Assembly (NCBI GenBank): GCA_017562135.1
Contig: QEYB01000766.1
Location: 806,001-870,000 of the forward strand
Direction of reading: 5' to 3'
Origin: Dipylidium caninum
Lineage: Eukaryota; Platyhelminthes; Cestoda; Cyclophyllidea; Dipylidiidae
Length of the DNA: 64,000 nt
A program made the position numbers and the translations under genes. Every line of letters begins with the position of its first letter. Within the stretch, counting starts at the first letter, position 1. This document shows positions 49,891 through 62,082 of the stretch, piece after piece. The notes beneath the pieces are model-generated. The model was given only the letters and a program-made list of their open reading frames with translations. It made no database searches and was not told where the DNA came from.

Positions 49891-52357
49891 CACCTCCTCG
49901 ACGGGCGCGGAGATTCGCGAACCCGCCTTTCACTCCTCCCCGCCGGGAAAGGAGGCTGCCATGTTCGCGGTGGGGAGATCAAAAGGGGCATGCGGCTTTT
50001 CTCGCAAAAGGGGAAAATCACCTTTCAAGCGGTCTTTCCCACGCAGGTGACATTCCGAGTTCACGTGAATGCGCAGTTGCTGTTGCTTAGAGGGTGTCAG
50101 GGCTCTGATGAAAGGAGGTTGACCCGCAAATGTGCGCGCCTCCTTCTCCCGCTGTTTGAACTGGTGCCCTCCGAGCCGCCCCGTTGGGGATGAGGGTTTC
50201 CACACAGGAGTCGGCGGACATCCCCGTTCCGAATGAGGCCTCACTCTATGGCCCCTCCAGCCTTCGAGGCGGGCCCCCGAGGGGGGGGAGGGGGCAGCAC
50301 TCAAGCGGGCGATGCCTTCCGCGTTGCCCAGACCCCCTCGCGTGGATAAAAGTGGGACGATTCACTTAATGGAGGGAATTTTGCCCCTTGATGGCTGCAC
50401 TCGGGCGAGCGAGGCCTCCCGCCCCTCCGACTTGCCTTCCCCCGACGAGTCCGTCTGAGGTCGGGTCCAGCTCTACTGAAAGGAGCGGCTGCGCGATGCC
50501 CTCGCCCTCTCACCCCCCGACTTAAGTGAGCGGAGGAATGTGAGTTGTGGAAGGACATTCCGACGTCATCTGCATTCTTACTATTTCTTTTTGCAAATTC
50601 ATACCGGCTACGCACTACAAGTGGCCTCCTCCCCTGGTCTGGGTGGTTTAATTCACCTCCGTGGAACTCCGAGGCCCTTAGAGCTCAGGAAATAGTGACC
50701 GAGGTGGTTTGAAGGCCCGTCCGCTCGCCCGCTCGCTTCCTCGCCCAACATCCGATCGCCTTAGCCGAAGGCCTAACGCCAGTGGCGTTTGCTCCGTCCC
50801 CGGCGCAGCGTCGGCGCGGAACGAGCAACGCGACGAGGCCTCGGAGGCCCAGTGACCTCGGCCGAGGAGAGACAATATCCGTCGTCGTCGTACCGTGTTC
50901 CGACAGCTCTCGTCAAGCGTCTCCCAGTTTCGCTTCCTTCTGCGTCGGAAACATGTTCCGAATCTTCTTTAAATAGACATTAAAGTGCAACCAAGTAATA
51001 CAATTCGTCGGTCAAACCGGTCGGAGGACTTGTGAGATTCTTTGTAGTCTCTCGGCGTAAAAAGTCGAGTTTGGATGATGTCAGGGAGGAGCGGAAAAGG
51101 AACGCCGGTGGATCTCACATGCTCGTGCGGAGGGCACCGAAGTCGACTGGAGGCATGCGCCGAGGCCTCCTCACTGCTCCGCACACTGACTTTAGTCGGT
51201 GAACTGCGCCAACTACGCAGGCAGTCTCAGTGTCTCCTCGCCCTCCCATGAAGGGGCAAAAGCGGTCCGAGGACGGCATTCGGTGTGGAAGACTTTATTC
51301 AATCAGACTAGGCAAGTGTGCGGTGGAAACGGGCCCTACGCAGTACCAATGCGGTAAGAAATCAGAAGAGAGCAGTCTAGCCAAACGGCCCGCCGCGCCA
51401 CGGATCATGGGTGTGCGCGTGTTGGCGGGTGTGTATTCTGCTGTACTGTGGTCCTAGAGACGATCAAAAGTTTTTGTAGGACGGTGAGGGCGGCGTTGGA
51501 AGCGGGAGGAGCGGAGGGGAGGGCGGGGCAATGATTGGTAGAAGATTGAGCTGTCCCTGGAGCCGGAGGAGGCTTCGTGTCTTTTAGCGTTCTCCCACCT
51601 CCGAAATGCCCGGAATGTCCGTGGCCTTGGAGTAGCGGCGTGTGTTATCGAAGATGAGATTCTTCGCCCCACCCGGTTGGTCGTACTCGTCCATGGACGC
51701 TGAGCGATTGCGGATCCGCGGAACGTTCCCGGTTGCGCTCAGACGACGGTTCACCGCGCCACTGGCTGTAGGTCAAAAACATCACTTCGGGAGTCAGTCT
51801 TCCAAACGTCGAAGTTGGGAATCACTCCCAATTCGTCAACGCTACATAAATAATATCTCTTTCTCACAACCCCACAGGAGAGCACTGTACTCCAAAATGG
51901 CCCGTAGAAATCTTGTGTGGCAGAGAGGCCTGAAAAGTCCATTTTCCCCCAACTCGTCAAGAAACTCCTGGCCACTGCGGGGAGTGGGCGCAAAGGAGCC
52001 GGGGAGCCGCCCACCAGGAGCCTGTCCGCTGACATGCCCCAAGTGGGAGGGGCGCAGCTCTCCCGAAATTTGCCACATTTTTTGACAAAAAGGGCGGGAA
52101 AGGCGACACGCCTCGCCAGACCAAAAGGCGAAAACTTCAGCGGAGTTAAGAGGTACACCCTCAGGGGTATTCTACCCGTCTTCCTTGGCCCGATTAGTAA
52201 ATTCCCCTTGGGTGTGACAGGCTTCACAATGGCACCATGCTAATTGGTGCTCCGTCAACTTCTTTGTGTGTGTGCATGTGAGTGGAATGACACCCTGAAA
52301 ACCCTCAATTCCACTAACGAGTTTCCAATGGCTTAGGCCAAAAATTTCTCCCCACTC

Positions 52358-52378
52358 ACACACTCACACACACACACA
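52358..52378. repeat. (CA)n microsatellite
   Basis: An imperfect CA dinucleotide run near the right edge of the GC-rich block. Confidence 0.85.
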
Positions 52379-53689
52379 GCCCCACGTCTTTGTTTACTCA
52401 CGCGCCTCGAGGATGTTTCCTGAGTAGACGATGATTCTAACCACCCGAGGCAGCCGCCTCCATGGTTGGGTGAACAAATTCGCCCTCGTGGACACCGGGC
52501 CCACAGGAAAGTTGTAAGAAAAAACTGAAATACCGCTTTGCGTCACACGAGTTCCCTCAAAAAAGGCTACTTATGAGAAGGTCGCGCAAAATATGTTGTA
52601 GGAGACGCATCGATGAGTCGCTGGAGCCCTGCTGAGCCCGTGAACGCAAACACCCCGATGCTGAACAGGAAATTCGGGAGTATTCAGCGGTTTGTGCGAC
52701 ATCTACGCCAATCTGTCCATGATCAAAGCTACTATGCCTCTCCCGCAATGCAGGGAAGAGGGAAGGAACCCAGCCACATAACAATGGCTTAATATGTTGA
52801 ACTCCAATTTGCAGATTTTTCGCTTCACCAGGTAATCGGTGGGGCGCCTAACTGGCCCATTTTAAACTCCCTCTCCGCCTCTCTCGCGGAAGAGGGACTC
52901 CTCTTCTACCTGCAGATTATCAAAAAAACCCCAGGGCTAAACGTGGCCAAAGGAAGAACGTACCGACACCGAGACCCTGCATAAAGTTCTGGACGGATTC
53001 GGCGACTTTCTCAGGCTATAAAAGGGCAAGAAAAAGGCGATTTTGGCATTCCACACGCCACTTTAAGATGAATTACTAGGGTTCAGAATTTAATGATTTA
53101 GGCAGAAAATCAGGCGGAGAGACACTTGCGCAGTCGGCAAAAGAGAGACAATTTACTCGCTGTCAGCTAACCACCCTCAGAATCCTTTCGGGACAGGGGC
53201 GAGGTGCATCGGCTCCCATCTAACGATGCACAAACTTGTGAATATCGACATGAGGTTGAAAAGAAAAGCATTGTCCGCAGGAAATGAAATTAGGTCTTAG
53301 GAGGATGCTATTCAGTTGCACGTGTTCTCAACTCTCCGTCAGTGCAGTGAAAATCCGAAGATTGAATTATTGTCTGGCCAAAATCCCCACTTCTGCTTCT
53401 CGATTAGGCGAGATAGAAAATGAGTAAAGTACGTTGCTGTCTAATGGATAAACCAAAATGTGGCAAAGTTGGCAGGAGAAATCGAAAGGACGTCCTGTCA
53501 TCTTACACAATTAACACAGATTGCCGAATGTGTGCCTTATGAGCCGAGTAGTCGTCGATTCCAAGAAGGAATAATGTATTTTCAAAAAGTACTACTTATG
53601 CCAAGAGGGCTCTCTGCATTTTTCGGCCCAATAAGAAAAGTAAGAAGGAAAAAGTAATGGCGTGAGGTGAAAGAAGGAGTAGGACTAAC

Positions 53690-55515
53690 CCTCTCCCGCA
53701 TGACATTAGCAACTCCGTCAATCTCGAGAATCTCCACGTTGGCCTTGCGCGCCGGCTCGTCCTTCAGGGCGTTCATGAGGGCATTGTGGAGCGTGTAGAC
53801 AGTGTGGTTGAAAGAGGCCAACGAACCCGTGATAAAGAGAACTGGGCATCTTTTAGATTAAAAAACCATAGGCACCACGTTTGACCCATACCAATTCTAC
53901 ATGTGAGCCAACAGAATATACAAACTGCTACTCTTTAAAGCCATTTCAAAGAGTCCACAATTTAGAAGATTGACATACTTCAAGTTTCCAATTGACTCTG
54001 TAATATTTGTTCGTCTGAAAGGGGAATAGAGTTTGGTTAAGCAAATATCAGACTATTTGATACAAAATGTTCCACGATGCAGAATTAATAGTGGATTTTT
54101 AAGACAGTGACATATCCCGAGCGCTATTAACAAGTTTAAGGAGAAATTGACTATTAATGTTATTCAGTTAGAAAACGATACGCACTCCATGAAGGCTTGA
54201 ATAAACTTGTTAAGGTTTTTGGGATTGATGTTCTCACGCAGCGACTGAAGGAAATTATTGATGGCACCCCTGAGCTCCGCCTCAGTTGTGGCTTCCACAA
54301 ACTAAAAATAAAGCTCGGTTAGCATCTCCGAACACAAATAGTCGTTTTAAAAGCTGTTGAAACTGCAGGAATACCTAACAACTTACGGTAAGGATCTTGC
54401 TAAAATTAAAAAAAGCATCAATCCGGAACTGGATGTTTCTTCCAGGATGTTAGCACAAGGTCATTCAACCTTACCACACCGAAACGATGTAGCACAAGGT
54501 AGTTCTCCACACTTGGGTTCATACCGATTGACTTGAGTTTCCATGCGTTCACCTTTCGCATTAGAAATAATGAAATAAAATGTTTAGAGCTAGATTAAAT
54601 AGAAACATTAATGATTCAGGAGAGAATTTATTACACTTGGATAATTATTGCTTTTCCCTTACACGATCGCGCAGAGACTCCATAAATCCGGCGGTTGTAC
54701 CAGTGCAATGAATAAGAATCGCTCCAAGACAAATATCTCCCCGAGCCATCTAAAATTTAGTACTGTTTCATCTAGTAACTTACAGCAACACGGGCAACAA
54801 TGTTTGCCCCAGCACCATCGCCAATAACGACGACATTTCTTAGTTCAAGGCTATCGCAAAGTTCTGAAATACCTTCAGCGATTTTTTGCATCGTTGGAAA
54901 TTTCCACCTGAAAAAGTCAAAAGAGTGCAAATTTAAACAGCGAAGAGGTAAAATGCATGTTTTTTTAAATATTTTAAGGGGTATAACTAAGAAAATGTGA
55001 CACACAGCAAGGGATCTAATAAAGTCAATATTAGGTGTAAAGGCTAATACGGGAATATTTTCGTAACGAAAACGACTGAATCTTTAAGGTATCTGTGTTT
55101 AAAACGGTTAGGAGATCTAATTCTTACTCAGGCGGAAGATCAGGCATGTTATCGCCCTGACCAGGTACTTCGACGTGAATCCAAAACACGCGTTGCGTCA
55201 GGTGGCTCATATGTTCGTGGTTCACAAACTCATAAAATTCCTTGACTAGACAGACAGTCAGCAATTAAACATGTCATACAATTGCAGCCAAGGTCATGAA
55301 CTGTAAGAGCGGCGACATCCTTTCCTATGCGACCCCCCTAACAAAAAGGAATTGCCGAAGAAAACGAGACCTACGTGTAGGTAGGCGGTAAGGGGACCAC
55401 ATGACTTCGTATCAACGGTGATTTTCTAAGCCAAAGTACATCATAAGAGGTGAAATTTTAAAATCAGACACCAAAGGAATGGATATAAGAATACCTGGAC
55501 CCTCTGGGACGACAT
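53690..55515 (-). CDS. NDRG: NDRG-family protein (alpha/beta-hydrolase fold), last exon not found
   Basis: NDRG proteins have an alpha/beta-hydrolase fold without hydrolase activity and are linked to differentiation, stress responses and vesicle traffic. Exons on the minus strand, in transcript order: 55495-55515, 55375-55425, 55280-55337, 55128-55245, 54784-54907, 54663-54749, 54475-54552, 54186-54301, 53979-54014, 53690-53849. They total 849 nt, or 283 codons, from an ATG at 55515, all phases agreeing. Matching segments are TVHDLGCNF, HVEVPGQGDNMP, WKFPTMQKIAE and CPVLFITGSLASFNHTVY. The position of the hydrolase nucleophile elbow reads GDGAG, with Gly for the catalytic Ser, as in the NDRG family. 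The donor at 53689 is GTTAGT. Reading through it gives a hydrophobic 26-residue end, which is unlike NDRG tails. I therefore think a C-terminal exon lies further left. Family members are usually about 350 residues. Confidence 0.88.
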
Positions 55516-57040
55516 CGGCGGGAAAACACAGCGGTTGAATGCGCGGACCGTTTTAGGTGCCGTGTACTTGTTAGTTCAAACAATATTTCAAGGATTCACA
55601 AACCTGAGTAATGAAATAATGGTTTAATTGCAATTTTAATAAAAACGTAAATTTTTCACGCAAAATTTGTAAATTTAGAGAAGTTTTTAATATGATGAGA
55701 TGATCTTATTCATTTTTTGATATTTTCGGAGTAGTTCAATATTGTAACATTGAGGCAGAATATTAGGTAATTTTTGGAATCCACATTCCCCATTACTTAT
55801 TAGTGGACGCACTTTTCATCGGGGATCATTATAAATTGATTCCTCTGGACTACATTTTTCCTCCTGTGAGCCCAAATGACGTGGTCGACTAACTCTGCTG
55901 ACCTTCTGCGCTGTAGCTTATCACTTATTGAGTTACAGCAGAAAAGTTATGAAACCCTCCTGACGCGTTTATGGACTCTAATTAGTACATTTACCGAAGT
56001 TCTCATTCCTTTATAATCAAGAATATCTGTCTCCCTGTTGAAAATGCTCTCTATACGTCATCGCTTGATTTTTGCACCATAACGACATAAAGGCGTTCAG
56101 ATAATTTCTTTTAGCGCTCCCCCTTATACACAAATTATTGGACAAAGGTCGGGAGAAGTATTAAGTTATCAAACCAAATGATCTCGGAGGGACACCGCAA
56201 CGACGCGGCCTTTACCGACAAAACCCTCAAAATTTGACACACCTAAGAAAATGGGAGGTCTGTGTGCTGTCTCGGTGTGCTCCTGTTTGGGACCTCTCAT
56301 ATGACAAAGAACAGTGTGAATTTAAATGATATTCCCTATAAAAAGGAGTGTATTCCGAGATGTCATGGCGGCCTTCCTATCACAGGAAAATAGTTAATGT
56401 GGTCTCACCTTATTTTACAGGTTTTAGTTACGTCAAGGTTTCTTCTAAAATGACTAGAAGATAATAATAATTACTCTATGTCATTTTGTTCAGCAGATGG
56501 GATTTATTTCTCCGTTAAACATAGGTTGCATCCTCTAGCCGATCAAATCAGGAGTGAAGCTCAACACGATGAACCACCACGTCCTAACAAATTGGTTATT
56601 TCGTTTGTAAAATGATTCGTGAGTAGCCATGATGCGATATTCTTCAAAAGGAGAAATGGTTTTACGGTGTTGAGGTGCATCTTCCTGTTATAAGTAGTTT
56701 TACAGCTTTTCTTCTCTGTTCGACAGTTTTTCCCCCTTGCGTCTGAAATCGCGGTGAAAAAGTTGTACCGTACATCTAAGAGCTCTAACCTGGGTATTGA
56801 TTTTAATCTTAGGGGTGGCGGCCTTCCACACAGACCCTTCCAAACAGATCAGTGTTGGGTTTGCTGCCACAAGCTTCGGCAGATTCGCCTCGTAAAGGTT
56901 TCAACATCCGAGTGCGCCATAAAAGCACCAGAGCATGGGTGGAGAACGGCACTCTTCAGCCTTTGACTCCCTCTCTAAGAACTTTCACAGTATATCCCTA
57001 TTAATTTACGTGGAGACGTAATCCTCCGAGGGAGCGCACA

Positions 57041-57056
57041 CGCGGTCTAAACCGCG
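57041..57056. other. Perfect 6-bp hairpin
   Basis: The arms CGCGGT and ACCGCG are exact inverted repeats around a four-base loop. The hairpin lies in the GC-rich patch between NDRG and HSPA9. Confidence 0.6.
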
Positions 57057-57422
57057 CCGACCCCTAGACTCAGTGATGCTCTCTGAAAGTTCGGTCTATT
57101 TATGCGAAAACATCGCGTTCGTGTAGTCCGCGGGTATCTCGTCTCGTCGACCCTGCACAAGTCCTTTGGAGAGTGGCCGACAAACTACAAGACCCCAGAG
57201 ACTTTCCGTGGAGCCCACAGTGGTTCCCGTGGTTGCAAAAGCGACCTCCCCCGGTCTCCGCCACCAACCGGACTCGCCAGACGCCGAGTCGCGCATTCCG
57301 ATCGATAACTCAGAGCATGCGATCGATGGCGTACCACATTCAACATTTTACCTGACGAGACGGCCCAACTGCTCCGCAATTTAGGCCCCGAACGAATCAC
57401 TACCACGCCGCTTTGACAGGCC

Positions 57423-57440
57423 CCTGCCGCTTGCGGCAGG
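57423..57440. other. Perfect 8-bp hairpin
   Basis: The arms CCTGCCGC and GCGGCAGG are exact inverted repeats separated by two bases. It is the strongest short palindrome I noticed in the intergenic DNA. No T-run follows and this is eukaryotic DNA, so I do not call it a terminator. Confidence 0.6.
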
Positions 57441-58084
57441 CGTCACAAAGATCAAGGAGCATCTTTGCGAGCCCATTGATGACTGCCCCCCGAACAAAAC
57501 GTCCCCATGGCTGTAGCAACTGAGTGGGGTCAGGCGGTACGAGAGGATCCACCGCCCTGGATTAAAAGGCTTTACCGAAATCAACGCCATGATGGGCGGC
57601 ACCAAACTCTCCAAGTTGCTTGAAGCGAGAGAGGTGTAGTGCCTGACTCCCCAAGGTCAGTTCACCGTAGCGACATAACAACCTGGATCAGTCCTAGGCT
57701 GAATCCACCCACGAAACGCCAGCACTCGCTAGTCGAGACCTAGAGCAAAAGTCGGCCCCTGAATGGTTGAGACGACCATTCAGAGCAATGCAAGCCACAT
57801 AAAAACACAAAAAACCTAACAACATTCCCTGGATAATCGAGGAGGTAAGTACTAAAGAAGTAGGCAGTTTTGCAGTACACGAAAATACCAATTAAACCGA
57901 TAAACACTTAGATAAACGCAAAAGAGAATCGGTGGGAGGAATGACTTTACCTTCAATATATACACAAAAGTAAAAACCAACTACTCACTTTTCATGATTA
58001 TAAAATTTTAGTGATGTCTGTGCAATGACAGGGACGAAAGTAGCTTGGAGAATAGGGAGGGAGTAAAGTGATTTCGGGTCAGAG

Positions 58085-60190
<2,106 letters not shown>

Positions 60191-60226
60191 CCCTGAGTGC
60201 AGAAACAATCACGCCAAGACCGACTT

Positions 60227-60236
60227 CTAGATGGTA
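60227..60236 (-). promoter_or_regulatory. Possible spliced-leader acceptor upstream of HSPA9
   Basis: On the minus strand CCATCTAG ends at 60227, 37 bases before the HSPA9 start codon. An ATG at 60276, in good context and out of frame with the main one, would start a reading frame that overlaps the true start. Leader addition at 60226 would remove it. Spliced-leader trans-splicing is known in flatworms, but this site is inferred only from position. Confidence 0.25.
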
Positions 60237-60569
60237 GCGTTCGGCGCTTCAAACCATTTAAACACGAGACGGCCATGACTTAATAAAATGTGTAATTACA
60301 TAAATTTTTTGCATTTGTTGATCTTGTTAACATTAAAATTTTTATAAATAATTTTGCGCTTAATTGTGTTGAGTTGGCGCTATTGTAGGATTTTTGAAGA
60401 GTCTATCACAGTTTTTTTCATTAATTTTACGCTTAATGACTATAAGCTGATCGTGTATACTACGTCATCAAGTATTTGGAAGAACATGAGTACACTTAAC
60501 ATTTTTATGCTAAATAACATTGGCATTTGACGGAAAAACCCTTCTATTCGGTAGCATTAAAGTCAAACA

Positions 60570-60575
60570 TTTATT
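60570..60575 (-). promoter_or_regulatory. Polyadenylation signal of the WD40 gene
   Basis: AATAAA on the minus strand lies 19 bases after the stop codon of the WD40 terminal exon. It also supports that exon being real and terminal. Confidence 0.6.
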
Positions 60576-60594
60576 TAATGTCACTCATTGGTCT

Positions 60595-60696
60595 TTAGAC
60601 AACATCCCATACACGAATATTCCCATCAGTACCTATTTTTACACTAAGTCTGCAGTTACAAACTACTGAACGCCAACAGTTTTCACCGCTTTTGTT
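60595..60696 (-). CDS. Terminal exon of a WD40-repeat protein (partial)
   Basis: A CTCTCTAG acceptor on the minus strand opens a 34-codon exon, including its stop, that ends in VKIGTDGNIRVWDVV. This is the classic end of a WD40 blade, with Asp-Gly-Asn turn and Trp-Asp. An AATAAA follows 19 bases after the stop. The exon starts in phase 0. I looked for the preceding exon between 60700 and 61200. A stretch at about 60955-61025 reads somewhat WD40-like (IVWLCRSENGYSYSVLNKLN), but its donor would be in phase 1, so I do not join it. The family within the WD40 superfamily is not identifiable. It is also possible that this is a gene fragment. Confidence 0.5.
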   Translation of the reverse strand, partial: NKSGENCWRSVVCNCRLSVKIGTDGNIRVWDVV

Positions 60697-61206
60697 CTAG
60701 AGAGTGTTAGTTGTTGAATTCTGTCCGACGGTATAGCATGTTAACAAAACCGCAGACGTGCATTACCGCCTTACCCATGGGCATTACGTTAGACATCAGC
60801 GTCAAGATGATTAGAAGCAAAGTTCGGCATCCTACATCGATTTTTCGTATGTTAGAGAGACAAAACGGATTACGACGAGTGTAAAAGTATTGCTTTCTTA
60901 GAACAGAAAATGGATAGACGACGAATAATGCGTTGAATTACCGTCATTTAATTTGTTCAAAACGGAATAGGAGTAACCATTTTCACTCCTGCAGAGCCAT
61001 ACGATAACGCTGATTGCGACCTTTCGTGATCGAATTATTTTGGTTCAAGTATTTACAGTTCATTTGGTTATCCTCCTATAGTTCCTTTGCACTATCATTT
61101 GCTCTATCTGGCTTCCATTAAATCTCGGCTCACCCGCTCCTTAGCACTTACACGACATTTACTTGGGAAGAAAAATGGCTGAACATAGTTCATTTTTTAT
61201 GTCTAG
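60697..61206. other. Region between the WD40 tail and the cysteine-motif gene
   Basis: Upstream exons of both the minus-strand WD40 gene and the plus-strand gene at 61207 should lie in or beyond this stretch, but none could be placed with matching phase. The last 20 bases on the plus strand form a T-rich tract ending in TCTAG, the acceptor of the following exon. Confidence 0.4.
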
Positions 61207-62028
61207 ATATCGAAGTTTACTAGTCTGTTTAAACGCCAGCGAGCTGACTATGAATCGGAGGAGTACTATCGTCGAACTGTGGAGAAGGTTGTGGCGGACG
61301 TTCTGGAGGAGGAAAAGATGCTAAAAAAAGCTATGAATAATCACGAGAAAATGCCTTTCCCCTGTGCCTGCGGCTATATCTGTTCCTTCGCAGAGTACAT
61401 ACAACCTACAATCTCCGCATTCGACAAGCTCTACCTGGAGTATGTTGACCTGCACCGTGACTACACCGACCTCTTCCAATCGACCTGGTTGAGGCCGTTG
61501 GCCAGGGTGCGTGGGAAGGAGCGCGTTGTCTTCTCCGTCCACAACCCCCCTCCAGAAAAGAGCATGCTGCCGAGTGATCTCGATCCAGATCGCGTAACGC
61601 TCTCACCCCTGAGCATGTCTTCAACAGATGAAGGCACAAAGACCCAGGAGTGCAAGAGAAGGACGACCGAAGTTGAGGACAAAGTGATGCTGGAGATTAT
61701 TAGAAAGCGGATTGCTCGAGACTTGGAGAAAAAGTCTATTTGGAGCAAGCTGCGGTCTCTTGTCTACGCCTATGAGGTGTGTTTGTGTCTTTACTGCGGT
61801 TACCGTGACTGTGTGGCAGATTACCAGGAGGCGCTTGGGAAACTGAAAGACGAATATGATTCCGTCTACCGTCAGTATGAGATCCTTTTCGGGGCTGTTG
61901 ATAGGCTACCTCCACAGAGAAATAAAAAAGTCATTATGTTGTCAAAGCAACAGCAGGCGGAGGCGGAGGCGGCGAATGAGTCAAGGTGGCGGCGGGGAGG
62001 CAGAAGCACAAAAAGGCGAGTTGAGTGA
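61207..62028 (+). CDS. Unrecognised protein with two copies of a cysteine/CGY motif (last exon)
   Basis: I do not recognise the family. The exon starts after a TTTTTTATGTCTAG acceptor in phase 0 and encodes 273 residues to a TGA at 62026. No start codon occurs in its first 35 codons, so an upstream exon is needed. Residues 25-55 are charged and probably helical. Two similar segments follow: one starting CACGYIC at 61363-61476, one starting CLYCGYRDC at 61780-61890. Each has CGY, a further Cys, a Tyr about four residues on, then E-Y, R-x-Y and a final L-F at the same spacing. A linker of about 100 residues, mostly charged, separates them. The C-terminus is rich in Ala, Glu and Arg. The paired cysteines suggest metal binding, but this is an inference. 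A GTTGA/GTGAGT sequence at the stop could also be a splice donor. Confidence 0.6.
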   Translation: MSKFTSLFKRQRADYESEEYYRRTVEKVVADVLEEEKMLKKAMNNHEKMPFPCACGYICSFAEYIQPTISAFDKLYLEYVDLHRDYTDLFQSTWLRPLARVRGKERVVFSVHNPPPEKSMLPSDLDPDRVTLSPLSMSSTDEGTKTQECKRRTTEVEDKVMLEIIRKRIARDLEKKSIWSKLRSLVYAYEVCLCLYCGYRDCVADYQEALGKLKDEYDSVYRQYEILFGAVDRLPPQRNKKVIMLSKQQQAEAEAANESRWRRGGRSTKRRVE

Positions 62029-62056
62029 GTTTCACGCGGTTAAAGTGGTGTTTTTT

Positions 62057-62082
62057 TGTGTGTGTGTGTGTGTGTGTGTGTG
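62057..62082. repeat. (TG)n microsatellite
   Basis: A perfect TG run begins about 28 bases after the stop codon of the preceding exon, preceded by seven T residues. It probably lies in the 3' UTR. Confidence 0.9.

Larger units (their letters stand above)
39724..53689. other. GC-rich block without a recognisable gene
   Basis: Between the tentative CABIN1 stop and the last recognised NDRG exon I find no exon that combines a recognisable protein, splice signals and frame continuity. Long open frames occur on both strands, often overlapping, as expected where stop codons are scarce. Local composition is clearly GC-rich from about 39.8 to 51.8 kb and drops after 52 kb. The block contains one copy of the dispersed repeat, several simple repeats and G-runs. 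It may hold long untranslated or non-coding transcripts, the end of CABIN1 transcription, or the missing last exon of NDRG, which should lie in its right-hand end. Confidence 0.55.
55516..58084. other. Intergenic region between NDRG and HSPA9
   Basis: The part from 55516 to about 56700 is AT-rich and holds no exon that I can support; it should include the NDRG promoter. From about 56750 to 57700 composition becomes more GC-rich and short protein-like frames appear in several phases (for example a minus frame at 57381-57614), broken by stops. Two perfect short hairpins occur there. This looks like a degenerate insertion, but I cannot name its type. The segment 57700-58084 is AT-rich and should contain the HSPA9 3' UTR. 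Confidence 0.45.

Noticed and set aside
54387..54399. Possible 13-nt micro-exon in the NDRG gene, flanked by TTTTAG and GTAAGT on the minus strand
   Set aside because: The exons on both sides join in phase 0 and match the family directly. Thirteen bases would break the frame.
60955..61025. WD40-like stretch on the minus strand as the penultimate exon of the WD40 gene
   Set aside because: The only donor after it is in phase 1 while the terminal exon begins in phase 0, and the blade signature is weak.
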